From positions 1 to 34,074 of the forward strand of contig CAUHQV010000026.1 in assembly GCA_959608625.1 (NCBI GenBank): 34,074 nucleotides of DNA. The letters are read 5' to 3'. Under the pieces are notes generated by a model. The model saw nothing but the letters and a program-made list of their open reading frames with translations. It did not search any database and was not told where the DNA came from. This stretch comes from an uncultured Flavobacteriales bacterium. GTDB lineage: Bacteria; Bacteroidota; Bacteroidia; Flavobacteriales; UBA1820. The translations under genes and the position numbers were made by a program. Position 1 is the first letter of the stretch. Each line of letters begins with the position of its first letter. Below are positions 1 to 7,804 of the stretch, piece after piece.

Positions 1-337
1 TTATGATTTCGAATTGATGTAACCCCGAACTGAGGATGGAAAAAAATATGACGCAGTAAAGGCCATAGCCCAAAAAGAGGATGCAAAAAAGAAGGAACAG
101 ACTCTTTATTTTGATAATGCGACCGGTCTTCTTACATTCATCGAATCCCCGGCCAGTGACGGCAATCCGCCTGTAATGGGTAGAATCATGTTCGGAAATT
201 ATAAAACGGCAGGGGAATGTGTTTACCCGTCCGTGTTGAAGATGATGGCAAACGGAATGGAACTGGGCGGCGCAACAATCGATACACTTATGCTCGATTA
301 TCCTGTGACCGACGAAATGTTTGCCGAACCGAAATAA
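1..337 (+). pseudogene. 3' part of a broken tandem copy of the secreted LolA-like protein
   Basis: The frame ending in the TAA at 335-337 encodes a C-terminal half clearly homologous to the neighbour at 377-1099. Both share the pattern YxFEL, then GKKYD, then a QT-YFD-ATGL stretch, then FGNYKTAG, and both end DEMFAEPK. In this copy the codon at 20-22 is TAA, exactly where the neighbour has Pro in FELLPQ. The frame is the same on both sides of the stop, so this is a point nonsense change and not a frameshift. No in-frame ATG follows closely, so the fragment after the stop is probably not made. The 5' part lies outside the window. A sequencing error cannot be excluded for a single base. Only 39 bases separate it from the intact copy. 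Confidence 0.75.
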
Positions 338-376
338 GATTTTGCATCGGGGAAATAAATAAAAACACTTAAATTA

Positions 377-1099
377 ATGAATATGAAAAAATTACTTTTT
401 CTTGTATCTGCGTTTGCCCTCGTCGGGATTTTCGGCTCGGTATCCGCGCAGAGTGCCACATCCGTGATCGAGCGCTACAACAAAGCGACGGGCGTGGGAG
501 CGGTAGATGTCTCCAAATCGAACATGATGATGAAAATGACGATCTCTAATATGGGAATGACAATGCCTTATACGATCGTCATGGCCAACCCTACCCATCG
601 GATGCGTATGGAAATGGAAGCCAACGGCCAAAAGATACTCATCGTCGTTTCCGGGGAAAAAGGATGGATGTCCATGCCTGGTATGGGTGTTCAGCCTCTT
701 CCGGCCGAGCAGATCAAACAGTTTCAGGGGCAGGTCGACCTGTTGTCGAATGTGAAATGGGATGAGGGGAGTTATGGCTTCGAACTACTGCCCCAAGTGA
801 CTGAAAACGGAAAGAAATACGATGTGGTGCGCGCCAAATCGAAAAAAGCGGATGTTTCCGGCAAAGATCAGACCATCTACTTCGATCATGCAACCGGTCT
901 GGCTGCTTTTATCGAAACCGAAGCCGCTCCCGGACAGAACGCAAGAGTGTTGTTCGGAAATTATAAAACAGCCGGAAAGCTTAAATTCCCTTCCGAACTG
1001 AAAACCCTGATGGGGGGACGAGAGATATCTACGATAACGATCGATGCCCTCGAGTTCGATTATCCGGTTAAGGATGAAATGTTCGCCGAGCCCAAATAA
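377..1099 (+). CDS. Secreted LolA-like / DUF4412-like protein, methionine-rich
   Basis: A 240-residue exported protein. Residues 1-25 form a signal peptide (MNMKK, a hydrophobic stretch, then SVSAQ as a probable signal peptidase I site), so it should be periplasmic. There are two in-frame ATGs, at 377 and 383; either could start the protein. The body reads as alternating beta strands, as in the LolA/LolB-type outer-membrane lipoprotein-sorting fold, and ends in FDYPVKDEMFAEPK. Residues 50-80 hold three MxMxM triads (50/52/54, 59/61/63, 76/78/80), with more Met at 98, 100 and 103. It follows a broken tandem paralogue by 39 bases and converges on the NlpE-like lipoprotein gene. Family assignment rests on overall pattern, not on a catalytic motif, and the function is unknown. 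Confidence 0.8.
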   Translation: MNMKKLLFLVSAFALVGIFGSVSAQSATSVIERYNKATGVGAVDVSKSNMMMKMTISNMGMTMPYTIVMANPTHRMRMEMEANGQKILIVVSGEKGWMSMPGMGVQPLPAEQIKQFQGQVDLLSNVKWDEGSYGFELLPQVTENGKKYDVVRAKSKKADVSGKDQTIYFDHATGLAAFIETEAAPGQNARVLFGNYKTAGKLKFPSELKTLMGGREISTITIDALEFDYPVKDEMFAEPK

Positions 1100-1118
1100 G
1101 GCTACAGCCAGGTGAAAC

Positions 1119-1148
1119 AAAAAGACCGGAAATTCTTCCGGTCTTTTT
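1119..1148. terminator. Bidirectional intrinsic terminator
   Basis: A perfect inverted repeat with 13-base arms (AAAAAGACCGGAA / TTCCGGTCTTTTT) around the 4-base loop ATTC. T-runs follow on either strand. It sits between the convergent genes ending at 1099 and 1170. Confidence 0.9.
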
Positions 1149-1169
1149 ATTTTTGTCTGTTATCCTGCT

Positions 1170-1595
1170 TTATTCTTTGGTCAGGATATAATTGTCGGCC
1201 AAAACGCCTGTGATTTCCTGCTTGTCCATATCGAGACGGCGCAGGCGGTTTTCTTCCACTTTGTAGTACTGGGGTTCCCCGTCCTGGGTTTTAAGGGTAA
1301 GCAGGTTCCCTTCCAGCGAGTAGGAGCCTTTATCGTCGAACGCACTGTCACGATCGATATACACCGAACGGAGAGTGAACGTCGAATCGGCTTTCAGGGT
1401 CAGCGTCGTAGCGATACCGGGGCCGTCGGCAGCCGGGAACGTCCCTACGTACGTACCCAGATAATCGAGCGAATTGGCGGCGTTGTGGGCATCCACAATG
1501 TTTGTCTTTGTAGATTCGGGCGCTTTTCCGGAATCGGAACTCCCGCAAGCGGAAAACAGCAGGCATGCACTTGCCATTACAAGGATTTTTTTCAT
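1170..1595 (-). CDS. NlpE-like lipoprotein lacking the CxxC motif
   Basis: A 141-residue outer-membrane lipoprotein. The N-terminus is a lipoprotein signal with the lipobox FSAC, Cys17 being the lipidated residue. Residues 44-80 match the NlpE N-terminal domain: YLGTYVGTFP, then GPGIATTLTL, then a strand ending in VYI. The C-terminus (LRRLDMDKQEITG... YILTKE) also fits that family. In typical NlpE proteins the segment after the first Pro is CADC; here residues 55-58 are AADG, so both cysteines are absent. NlpE is known from E. coli as a surface- and copper-stress sensor for Cpx; whether this homologue signals is unknown. It has its own -7 box at 1628-1635 and lies 83 bases after the last efflux gene, so it may be transcribed separately. 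Confidence 0.82.
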   Translation of the reverse strand: MKKILVMASACLLFSACGSSDSGKAPESTKTNIVDAHNAANSLDYLGTYVGTFPAADGPGIATTLTLKADSTFTLRSVYIDRDSAFDDKGSYSLEGNLLTLKTQDGEPQYYKVEENRLRRLDMDKQEITGVLADNYILTKE

Positions 1596-1627
1596 AGCTT
1601 TTAAAGATTAAATTGGTTTAGTCTTCT

Positions 1628-1635
1628 CAAAGATA
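1628..1635 (-). promoter_or_regulatory. -7 box of the NlpE-like gene
   Basis: Read on the minus strand the sequence is TATCTTTG, an exact match to the Bacteroidota TAnnTTTG box. It lies 32 bases before the ATG at 1595. I do not see a convincing -33 TTTG at the usual distance. Confidence 0.55.
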
Positions 1636-1678
1636 AGCTTTTTTCTATTTCACTGGACACCCCTGCGGCAAACAATTT

Positions 1679-2788
1679 TCAGGACTTTTTCCGGTAACTG
1701 CGTACGGCCCAGCCGTTGAGTACGACGGCAAAGCCCGAAAGGGCCAGTATCTGCGGCCATAGGTCGGACAAACCGCTTCCTTTCAGATAGACCATACGCA
1801 TCGCTTCGATGAAGTATTTCAACGGGTTGCACGCCGCTATCACCTGCGCCCACTCGGGCATACTGCGTACCGAAGTGAAAAGCCCGCTCATCATTACCAG
1901 CACCATGATGAAAAAGTACATCACGAACATCGCTTGCTGCATGGTCGACGAATAGTTGCTCACCACCAGCCCCAACCCCGATATCACCAGGATAAACAGG
2001 CATGCGCAGAAATATATCGCGTACAGATGACCCCGGGGAACGATCCCGTACACCGCGGCGGCAATGATAAAACATATGCTCAATATGAGCAGCCCCACCA
2101 CCCAATACGGGATGAGTTTCGCCAGGATGAACGTAAATTTCCCTACCGGGGATACGTTTATTTGCTCTATCGTCCCCTTTTCTTTCTCGCCTACGATGTT
2201 CAGCGCCGGGAGGAACCCGCAGAGGATCGTCAGGAGCATTACCATCAGGGCCGGTATCATGAAAGCTTTGTAATCCAAGTGAGGATTGAACAGGCTTTCG
2301 GACGATTGGACGATGTAAGGCTCCTGCCCGCCTGTGACGGCTATTTCGGCGCGCGCTTCCGCGGCGAAGTCCGCCACAATACTGCTCAGGTACGAGGAGG
2401 CCAAAAGTCCCTTCGAGCCGTTGACCGCATTGGAGGAGATCAATACCCGGGATTGTTTTTCTTTGATCAGGTCGCGTTCGAATCCCCGGGGTATCCGCAG
2501 GATGACGTCCACATCGCCCTTTTCGATTCCTTCCAGCGCCTGCGAAAAAGTCCCGGAAGCCATTTCAAGAATAAAATAGTCCGAAGCGGCCGCTTTGTCC
2601 AGCAGGCGTAAAGAATACGGGCTATGATCGTCGTCCACTACCGCCAGGCGGATATTCTTCACCTCCATCGAAGCCGCCCAAGGCAGCACCAGCATCATCA
2701 TGATAGGGAACACGACCAGCATACGCGGCAGGAAAGCATTGCGTACGAGTTGCTTGAACTCTTTTTCTATCAGGTATCTCAGTGTCAT
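1679..2788 (-). CDS. ABC-2 type permease, second of the efflux pair (YbhR/YbhS-like)
   Basis: A 369-residue membrane subunit of a type 2 ABC exporter. It has an N-terminal transmembrane segment (about residues 20-40), a large periplasmic domain rich in DDDHSPYSL-type sequence, then five hydrophobic segments in the C-terminal half. A short cytoplasmic GEKEKGTIEQI motif follows the second segment, the usual coupling helix of ABC-2 permeases. The start is the ATG at 2788, one base after the stop of the preceding permease; an upstream in-frame start at 2824 would overlap that gene and lacks the family's N-terminus. It is the last gene of the efflux operon and probably dimerises with the 2790-3893 product. 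Confidence 0.9.
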   Translation of the reverse strand: MTLRYLIEKEFKQLVRNAFLPRMLVVFPIMMMLVLPWAASMEVKNIRLAVVDDDHSPYSLRLLDKAAASDYFILEMASGTFSQALEGIEKGDVDVILRIPRGFERDLIKEKQSRVLISSNAVNGSKGLLASSYLSSIVADFAAEARAEIAVTGGQEPYIVQSSESLFNPHLDYKAFMIPALMVMLLTILCGFLPALNIVGEKEKGTIEQINVSPVGKFTFILAKLIPYWVVGLLILSICFIIAAAVYGIVPRGHLYAIYFCACLFILVISGLGLVVSNYSSTMQQAMFVMYFFIMVLVMMSGLFTSVRSMPEWAQVIAACNPLKYFIEAMRMVYLKGSGLSDLWPQILALSGFAVVLNGWAVRSYRKKS

Positions 2789-2789
2789 T

Positions 2790-3893
2790 TTACAGGCGGT
2801 CTTTGAATTTTTTGAGGCTAACAACGGTCAGCAGCAATGCCATGGAGACCAGTATTCCCATCTCCCATACGATAAATCGGATGTCGAGGCCTTCTATCAT
2901 CACTTTCTTCACCCCGGAGATGAACCACCGGGCGGGGATAATAGTCGAAATGCCTTGCAGGATGGCCGGCATGCTTTCCACCGGGTATATCATGCCCGAA
3001 AGCAGGATCACCGGCATCATCATCGTCATGCCCGAGGCCAGCATGGCCGCCAGCTGGGTGCTGGTGACCGTCGATATCAACAACCCCAACGAGAGGGCCA
3101 CCAGGATATACACCACGAACAGCACCGTGAGCAGTCCCAGATTCCCCGCCACCGGCACCCCCAGCACGAATACCGAGAGCAGCAGGATGGTTATCAGGTT
3201 GATACATGAAATAGCCAGGTAAGGCACTTCTTTGGCCAGGATGATATAAATGGGTTTTACCGGCGAAACAAGCAGCACCTCCATCGTACCGGTCTCTTTC
3301 TCCCGTACGATGGATACCGAGGTCATCATCGCGCAGATGATTAGCAGGATCATCCCGATCACCCCTGGCACGAAATTGTACGCGCTTTTCATCTGAGGGT
3401 TGTACAGCAGCTGGATGTTCGGGGTTATCTGGTACGATGCGCCAGCCTGCCCGGACAACTCCCGGCCGTAGTCGGAAAGAATGTTCGAGGCATATCCGGT
3501 GAGCATCGTGGCGTAGTTCGGGTCTGTTCCGTCGGTGATCAGTTGCACCTTGGCCCCGCCCGGACGCAGCATATTGTCTTCAAAGTTATTCTCGAAAGCT
3601 ATCACCAGATCCGTTTTTCCCCGGCGGAACAAGCTGTCCACCTCGGAGTAACTGCCGATATGCTGGGTAACTCCGAAATATTCGCTTGCATCGATGCGCT
3701 GGGCGATACGCAGGGTGGAAACGTCTTTCGACGGGTCGAGCACCGCCACCCGGACGCCTTTTACCTCGGTGGAGATGGCAAAGCCGAAAAGGACGATCTG
3801 TACCACCGGGATGCCTATTACGATGAGCATAGTGCGCACGTCCCGCAATATATGCAGGAACTCCTTGTGTACCAGCGATAGGAATTGTTTCAT
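2790..3893 (-). CDS. ABC-2 type permease, first of the efflux pair (YbhS/YbhR-like)
   Basis: A 367-residue ABC-2 permease paralogous to its downstream neighbour. It begins with a cytoplasmic helix (LVHKEFLHILRD), one membrane segment at about 21-40, a periplasmic domain of roughly 130 residues, then a cluster of five membrane segments with the coupling motif REKETGTMEVLLVSP. This motif is characteristic of multidrug and daunorubicin-type ABC-2 exporters. The start at 3893 lies three bases after the stop of the ATPase gene, so the genes are cotranscribed and probably translationally linked. With the TolC and HlyD proteins upstream, it should export a small hydrophobic substrate across both membranes; the substrate cannot be read from the sequence. 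Confidence 0.9.
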   Translation of the reverse strand: MKQFLSLVHKEFLHILRDVRTMLIVIGIPVVQIVLFGFAISTEVKGVRVAVLDPSKDVSTLRIAQRIDASEYFGVTQHIGSYSEVDSLFRRGKTDLVIAFENNFEDNMLRPGGAKVQLITDGTDPNYATMLTGYASNILSDYGRELSGQAGASYQITPNIQLLYNPQMKSAYNFVPGVIGMILLIICAMMTSVSIVREKETGTMEVLLVSPVKPIYIILAKEVPYLAISCINLITILLLSVFVLGVPVAGNLGLLTVLFVVYILVALSLGLLISTVTSTQLAAMLASGMTMMMPVILLSGMIYPVESMPAILQGISTIIPARWFISGVKKVMIEGLDIRFIVWEMGILVSMALLLTVVSLKKFKDRL

Positions 3894-3896
3894 GAT

Positions 3897-4643
3897 CTAA
3901 TCCGATTTTCGGGTTGCACGGCGGGCAATGCGGCTGAAAACACCGTCCATCGTATCCTCTGCGAAGTCTTTTTTCAGGTTTTTAGGGGTGTCGAGGGCTT
4001 CTATTCGTCCGTCCACCATGATGGACACCCGGTTGCAGTATTCCGCTTCGTCCATATAATGGGTGGTCACGAAGACCGTGATCCCGCTGTCGGCCGCCCG
4101 GTATATCAATTCCCAGAATTGCCGCCGCGTAGCCGGGTCTACGCCCCCCGTAGGTTCGTCCAGGAAAACGATGGCCGGCCGGTGGAACACGGCCACGGAA
4201 AAAGCCAGCTTCTGTTTCCAGCCCAGGGGCAAATCGCGTACCATGGCATTCCGCTGGTCCGAAAAGCCCAGGGTAGCGAGCGTTTCGTCCGTCCGGGAGG
4301 CTATTTCAGCCCCGCTGAGCCCATATATCCCACCGAACAGGCGGATGTTTTCCCATACTTTTAAATCCTCGTAGAGCGAGAATTTCTGGCTCATATAGCC
4401 GATATTCCGCTTGATCTGTTCGGCCTGCGTATCGATATCGAACCCGGCGACCGTGCCTTTCCCGGACGTAGGCCGGGAAAGTCCCGTGAGCATCCGCATG
4501 GCCGTAGTCTTGCCGGCCCCGTTGGCCCCGAGGAAACCGAATATCTCCCCCTTGTACACTTCGAAGGATATATGGTCTACGGCCGTGAACGAGCCGAAGC
4601 GTTTGGTCAGGTTTTCCGCGCGTATGGATAGTTCCCCGTTCAT
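3897..4643 (-). CDS. ABC transporter ATPase with canonical catalytic motifs and a degenerate signature
   Basis: A 248-residue cytoplasmic ATPase of the drug-exporter type. Walker A is GANGAGKTT at 39-47, the Q-loop Gln is residue 86 (YMSQKFSLY), Walker B is LDEP with Glu163, and the H-loop His is residue 195 (VTTHYMDEA). The signature is LPLGW at 138-142 instead of LSGGQ. The same substitution is known in the C-terminal half of the fused E. coli protein YbhF, so this is the separate-gene equivalent of that half. The start is the ATG at 4643, inside the ATGA overlap with the upstream ATPase; the longer reading to 4676 is not needed. It should pair with the product of 4640-5560. Confidence 0.93.
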   Translation of the reverse strand: MNGELSIRAENLTKRFGSFTAVDHISFEVYKGEIFGFLGANGAGKTTAMRMLTGLSRPTSGKGTVAGFDIDTQAEQIKRNIGYMSQKFSLYEDLKVWENIRLFGGIYGLSGAEIASRTDETLATLGFSDQRNAMVRDLPLGWKQKLAFSVAVFHRPAIVFLDEPTGGVDPATRRQFWELIYRAADSGITVFVTTHYMDEAEYCNRVSIMVDGRIEALDTPKNLKKDFAEDTMDGVFSRIARRATRKSD

Positions 4644-5560
4644 AACGTATCGTTCTGTGAAAGTTTCATGTAGCAATCCTCTATGGTAGCGCGTACCGGT
4701 TTTACAGTCACTCCTCCGTGCCCCTGCGAGGCCAGGTGAGCGGCCAGCCCTTTTTCGGTGAGCGACCGGTCTTCGACCGTAATGTGGAGCGAATCCCCGA
4801 AGGAAAAACAGCTTCCTATACCCGGATATGCCCGCAGTAATCGGAGTAATCCGAACATGTTATCGCCCGATACGGCCCATAAGGTTTGGTCGAAAGAATC
4901 GATGATTCCCTGTGGCGTGTCGGTGAGCAGGAAACGCCCTTCCCGCATGAGGGCTATCCGGTCGCAAAGCGCTGCTTCGTCCATATAGGGGGTCGAAACG
5001 AGTACGGCGATCCCCTGCGATTTCAGTTTGCGGAGCATTTCCCACAATTCTTTCCGGGATATCGGGTCGACTCCTGTGGAGGGTTCGTCCAAAAACAGTA
5101 CCGAGGGCCGGTGTATCAGGGCGCAGCACAAGGCTAGTTTCTGCTTCATGCCCCCGGAGAGTTTTCCGGCCCGGCGTGTTTTGAACGGCTCTATCTGCTG
5201 GTAGATGTCTTTGATGAAATCGTAGTTGGCCTGTACGGTCGTACCGAAAAGGGTGGCGAAGAACGTGAGGTTCTCCTCGACGCTCAGGTCTTGATAGAGG
5301 GAAAAACGTCCCGGCATGTACCCGATCCGGGCGCGTATCTGCCGGTAGTCTTTCATCACGTCCAGCCCGTCCACCGTCGCAGTTCCTTTGTCGGGCAGCA
5401 GCAGGGTGGTCAGGATGCGCAGTAGCGTAGTCTTCCCGGCCCCGTCAGGCCCTACCAGGCCGAACAATTCGCCTTCGGGCACTTCCAGGCTTACGCCTTT
5501 CAAGGCGGAAACCGCGCCGTAATTCTTTTCGAGGCCCTGGGCCGTGACCGCGTATTTCAT
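4640..5560 (-). CDS. ABC transporter ATPase with degenerate Q-loop and H-loop
   Basis: A 306-residue ATPase equivalent to the N-terminal half of YbhF. Walker A is GPDGAGKTT (37-45), the signature KLSGGMKQK is canonical (LSGG 134-137), and Walker B is LFLDEP with Glu159. The Q-loop reads YMPGRFSLY, with Gly84 in place of Gln, and the switch region reads VSTPYMDEA, with Pro191 in place of the H-loop His. The C-terminal 80 residues form a small extra domain. The ATG at 5560 follows the adaptor stop by 11 bases; upstream codons in the open frame lack homology to the family. Its stop overlaps the next ATPase start in ATGA. Confidence 0.93.
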   Translation of the reverse strand: MKYAVTAQGLEKNYGAVSALKGVSLEVPEGELFGLVGPDGAGKTTLLRILTTLLLPDKGTATVDGLDVMKDYRQIRARIGYMPGRFSLYQDLSVEENLTFFATLFGTTVQANYDFIKDIYQQIEPFKTRRAGKLSGGMKQKLALCCALIHRPSVLFLDEPSTGVDPISRKELWEMLRKLKSQGIAVLVSTPYMDEAALCDRIALMREGRFLLTDTPQGIIDSFDQTLWAVSGDNMFGLLRLLRAYPGIGSCFSFGDSLHITVEDRSLTEKGLAAHLASQGHGGVTVKPVRATIEDCYMKLSQNDTL

Positions 5561-5571
5561 TTGATGGTGTT

Positions 5572-6474
5572 TTATTCCGAGAGTTTGACTTCGCCGTACA
5601 TCCCTATCTTGATGTATCCGTCGTTCGGCACGGCTATTTTGACGGCATAGACCAGATCGGCGCGTTCGTCCTTGGTCTGGATGGTCTTGGGGGTGAATTC
5701 GGCTTTGTCTGCGATCCATTTCACCGTACCGATGTACTCTTTGCGGATATCGTCCCCATAGTCGGAGAACACTTTTACTTTTTGGCCTATTTTGACATCG
5801 GCCAGCTGCGAGGACGTAATATAGGCCCGCAGGTACATATTGCCCGTATCGGCCACTTTGAAAAGGGCTTTCCCCGGGGCGGCCAGTTCGCCCGCCTGTG
5901 CGTAATTAGCCAGTACGGTGCCGTCTATTGGGCTGGACAGGAGGCTTTTACAGATCATATCTTCGATGGCGGCCACCTGTATTTCGAGGGCCGAGCTTTC
6001 TTCCGTGATACTGGTGTTGCTGTTCTGCAGGGAAGATATCTGGGCGGCGAGTTTTTTTTCCAGCACCGCGATCTGCGAATCGAGGTCGTCTATCTGTTTC
6101 TGGGTGGAGGCGTTGCTGGCCAGCAGTTTCTCGTTCCGGCGCTTTTCAAACTGCGCTTTGGCGATCTCTTCCCGGGTCGACGCGATCTGTTTGGATACGT
6201 CCTGTGCCCGGCTGCGTACCGACCGGGCGTTGGCCGTCAGTTGCATTTTCTGCAGGTAAAGCTGGGTCGTATCGATATAGCCTACCTGCTGTCCGGCTTT
6301 CAGCAGCGAACCTTCATCCACATCGTACTGCATAATGCGGCCGTTCACTTCCGCCGAGACGATCACCTCGGTGGCCTCGAAAGTCCCTGTGGCATCGAAT
6401 CCGTTGCCTTTTCCGCAGGCGCACAACAGGGGAAGGAGCCCCGCTGCGAGTAAATATTTTCCGTTTGTTCTCAT
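5572..6474 (-). CDS. HlyD/YbhG-type periplasmic adaptor lipoprotein
   Basis: A 300-residue membrane-fusion protein. A lipoprotein signal peptide ends in LLCAC, with Cys20 the probable lipidated residue, so it is anchored to the inner membrane from the periplasmic side. Residues 30-70 and 180-210 form the two halves of a lipoyl-like domain (GRIMQYDVDEGSLLKAGQ and SPIDGTVLANYAQAGE). Between them lies a long coiled coil rich in K, E, Q and A (about 75-170), which would contact the TolC partner. A beta-barrel domain follows. Genes for TolC (10-base gap) and the first ATPase (11-base gap) flank it, making a complete tripartite efflux operon. Confidence 0.92.
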   Translation of the reverse strand: MRTNGKYLLAAGLLPLLCACGKGNGFDATGTFEATEVIVSAEVNGRIMQYDVDEGSLLKAGQQVGYIDTTQLYLQKMQLTANARSVRSRAQDVSKQIASTREEIAKAQFEKRRNEKLLASNASTQKQIDDLDSQIAVLEKKLAAQISSLQNSNTSITEESSALEIQVAAIEDMICKSLLSSPIDGTVLANYAQAGELAAPGKALFKVADTGNMYLRAYITSSQLADVKIGQKVKVFSDYGDDIRKEYIGTVKWIADKAEFTPKTIQTKDERADLVYAVKIAVPNDGYIKIGMYGEVKLSE

Positions 6475-6484
6475 GGTATCGTTT

Positions 6485-7753
6485 TTATTCGTTGATGGTA
6501 TTCTTGTACTGGTAAGCGGACAGCAGCAGCTGTACCTGATGCGCGGCGCGGTCTTGCCGGGCCATATCCTGCGCCGTGACCTGACGGAGCATTTCGATGA
6601 CCGACATCGTCCCTTCGGCCACTTTGGCTATGGCCGAACGGCAAATATTGCCCCTCAGTTCGACGATACGGTCGTCGTCCTCGAGCAGCTTACGGTATTT
6701 TTCGATCTCCTGCGTCTGCTCGGTAGCCGTCAGATGGGTGTTGAAAAGGAACGTTTCCCGCTGTACGTCCACCTGGCCGCGCTGGAGTTCGATTAGCCGC
6801 ATGTCGTTCCGCCGGGTATAAAGCCCTACGAAGTCCCATTTCAGGCGCACCCCGGCGATATAGTAGGCCGAGAATTCGTCCTTGAGGAAGTTGAGCCCCG
6901 GATTGGCGTAGGCCCCCTGCACGAATGCGCCGATCTTGGGCAGGTTCCGGGCATTTACGCTCGCCTTTCGGGCATCCAGTTGCTTTTCCAATGCCGTGAA
7001 AAGGTTCAGCTCCGGCCGGTCTATAGCGGTAGCCGCCGATATGTCGGGCATCTGCGGACGGATCAGGGTATCCCCTTCCCCAATTTCCCGGCCGATGAAC
7101 GCCGAAAGCATCCGCAGGTAAGCTTCCCGGGAAGCCGTCAACTCTTTCTGTGCCTGTATGGCACTTAATTGTTCCACTTTTACTGCGTCTAGATCGGCTT
7201 GGTTGGCGATCCCGTTGGCAATATAAGTCTCTACCTGCGTGTAGTTCCGTCCCAGCTCCCGTTGCAGGAAGCTGTTCTGCTTCAATTTTTCATCCAATAG
7301 CAGGATGCCGAAAAAGAGTTGGTTCACACGGTCGCGGATCGCGTAAAGGTCTACGTCCGTCTGGACGGCGTCTACTTCGGCCTGCGCCTTGGTCAGCTTT
7401 CGCTGCGAACGGATATTGCCCCCGTCCCAAATCGTCTGGTCGATTTCCGCCATGACTTGGTATTGGTCTTTGCGGGCGCCGATATCCACGCCCGGTATTT
7501 CAATCGGGATTTGCGTGACATCGGACTGGTAGCTGGCTTTCCCGGACAGGCTTACCTGCGGCAGGTAACCTTTGGACGCATTGGCCAGACTGTAACGCGT
7601 CGTGCGTTCCACCAAGTCGTACTGCCGCACCAGCGGGTAATTTTCCCGGGCCATATCCTGGCACTGCTCTACCGTCAACTGCCCGTATGCGCCTTTTAGG
7701 GGCAATACGGCCAGGATAAAGGCCAAAATTGGGAATATCGGTTTGTTTTTCAT
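6485..7753 (-). CDS. TolC-family outer-membrane efflux channel
   Basis: A 422-residue outer-membrane factor. The N-terminus is a signal peptide ending near GAYG. The protein then shows the twofold TolC architecture: paired long helices (residues about 30-200 and 230-410) with short beta segments, and typical phrases such as LTVEQCQDMARENYP near the N-terminus and IWDGGNIRSQRKL in the first repeat. It is the second gene of the operon, 51 bases after the tetR stop and 10 bases before the adaptor. The 51-base gap holds a half-conserved copy of the TetR operator (7770-7787), so there may be a second regulated start here. Confidence 0.93.
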   Translation of the reverse strand: MKNKPIFPILAFILAVLPLKGAYGQLTVEQCQDMARENYPLVRQYDLVERTTRYSLANASKGYLPQVSLSGKASYQSDVTQIPIEIPGVDIGARKDQYQVMAEIDQTIWDGGNIRSQRKLTKAQAEVDAVQTDVDLYAIRDRVNQLFFGILLLDEKLKQNSFLQRELGRNYTQVETYIANGIANQADLDAVKVEQLSAIQAQKELTASREAYLRMLSAFIGREIGEGDTLIRPQMPDISAATAIDRPELNLFTALEKQLDARKASVNARNLPKIGAFVQGAYANPGLNFLKDEFSAYYIAGVRLKWDFVGLYTRRNDMRLIELQRGQVDVQRETFLFNTHLTATEQTQEIEKYRKLLEDDDRIVELRGNICRSAIAKVAEGTMSVIEMLRQVTAQDMARQDRAAHQVQLLLSAYQYKNTINE

Positions 7754-7769
7754 AATATTGACATTATTG

Positions 7770-7787
7770 TTTAACTCATGTGTTAGT
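7770..7787. promoter_or_regulatory. Degenerate second copy of the TetR operator
   Basis: TTTAACT-CATG-TGTTAGT. The right half is identical to the half-site TGTTAGT of the operator at 8449-8472, at the same 4-base central spacing. The left half keeps four of seven positions. It lies between the tetR stop and the tolC start. Confidence 0.45.
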
Positions 7788-7804
7788 ATTCGGATAAAAA
7801 AATA

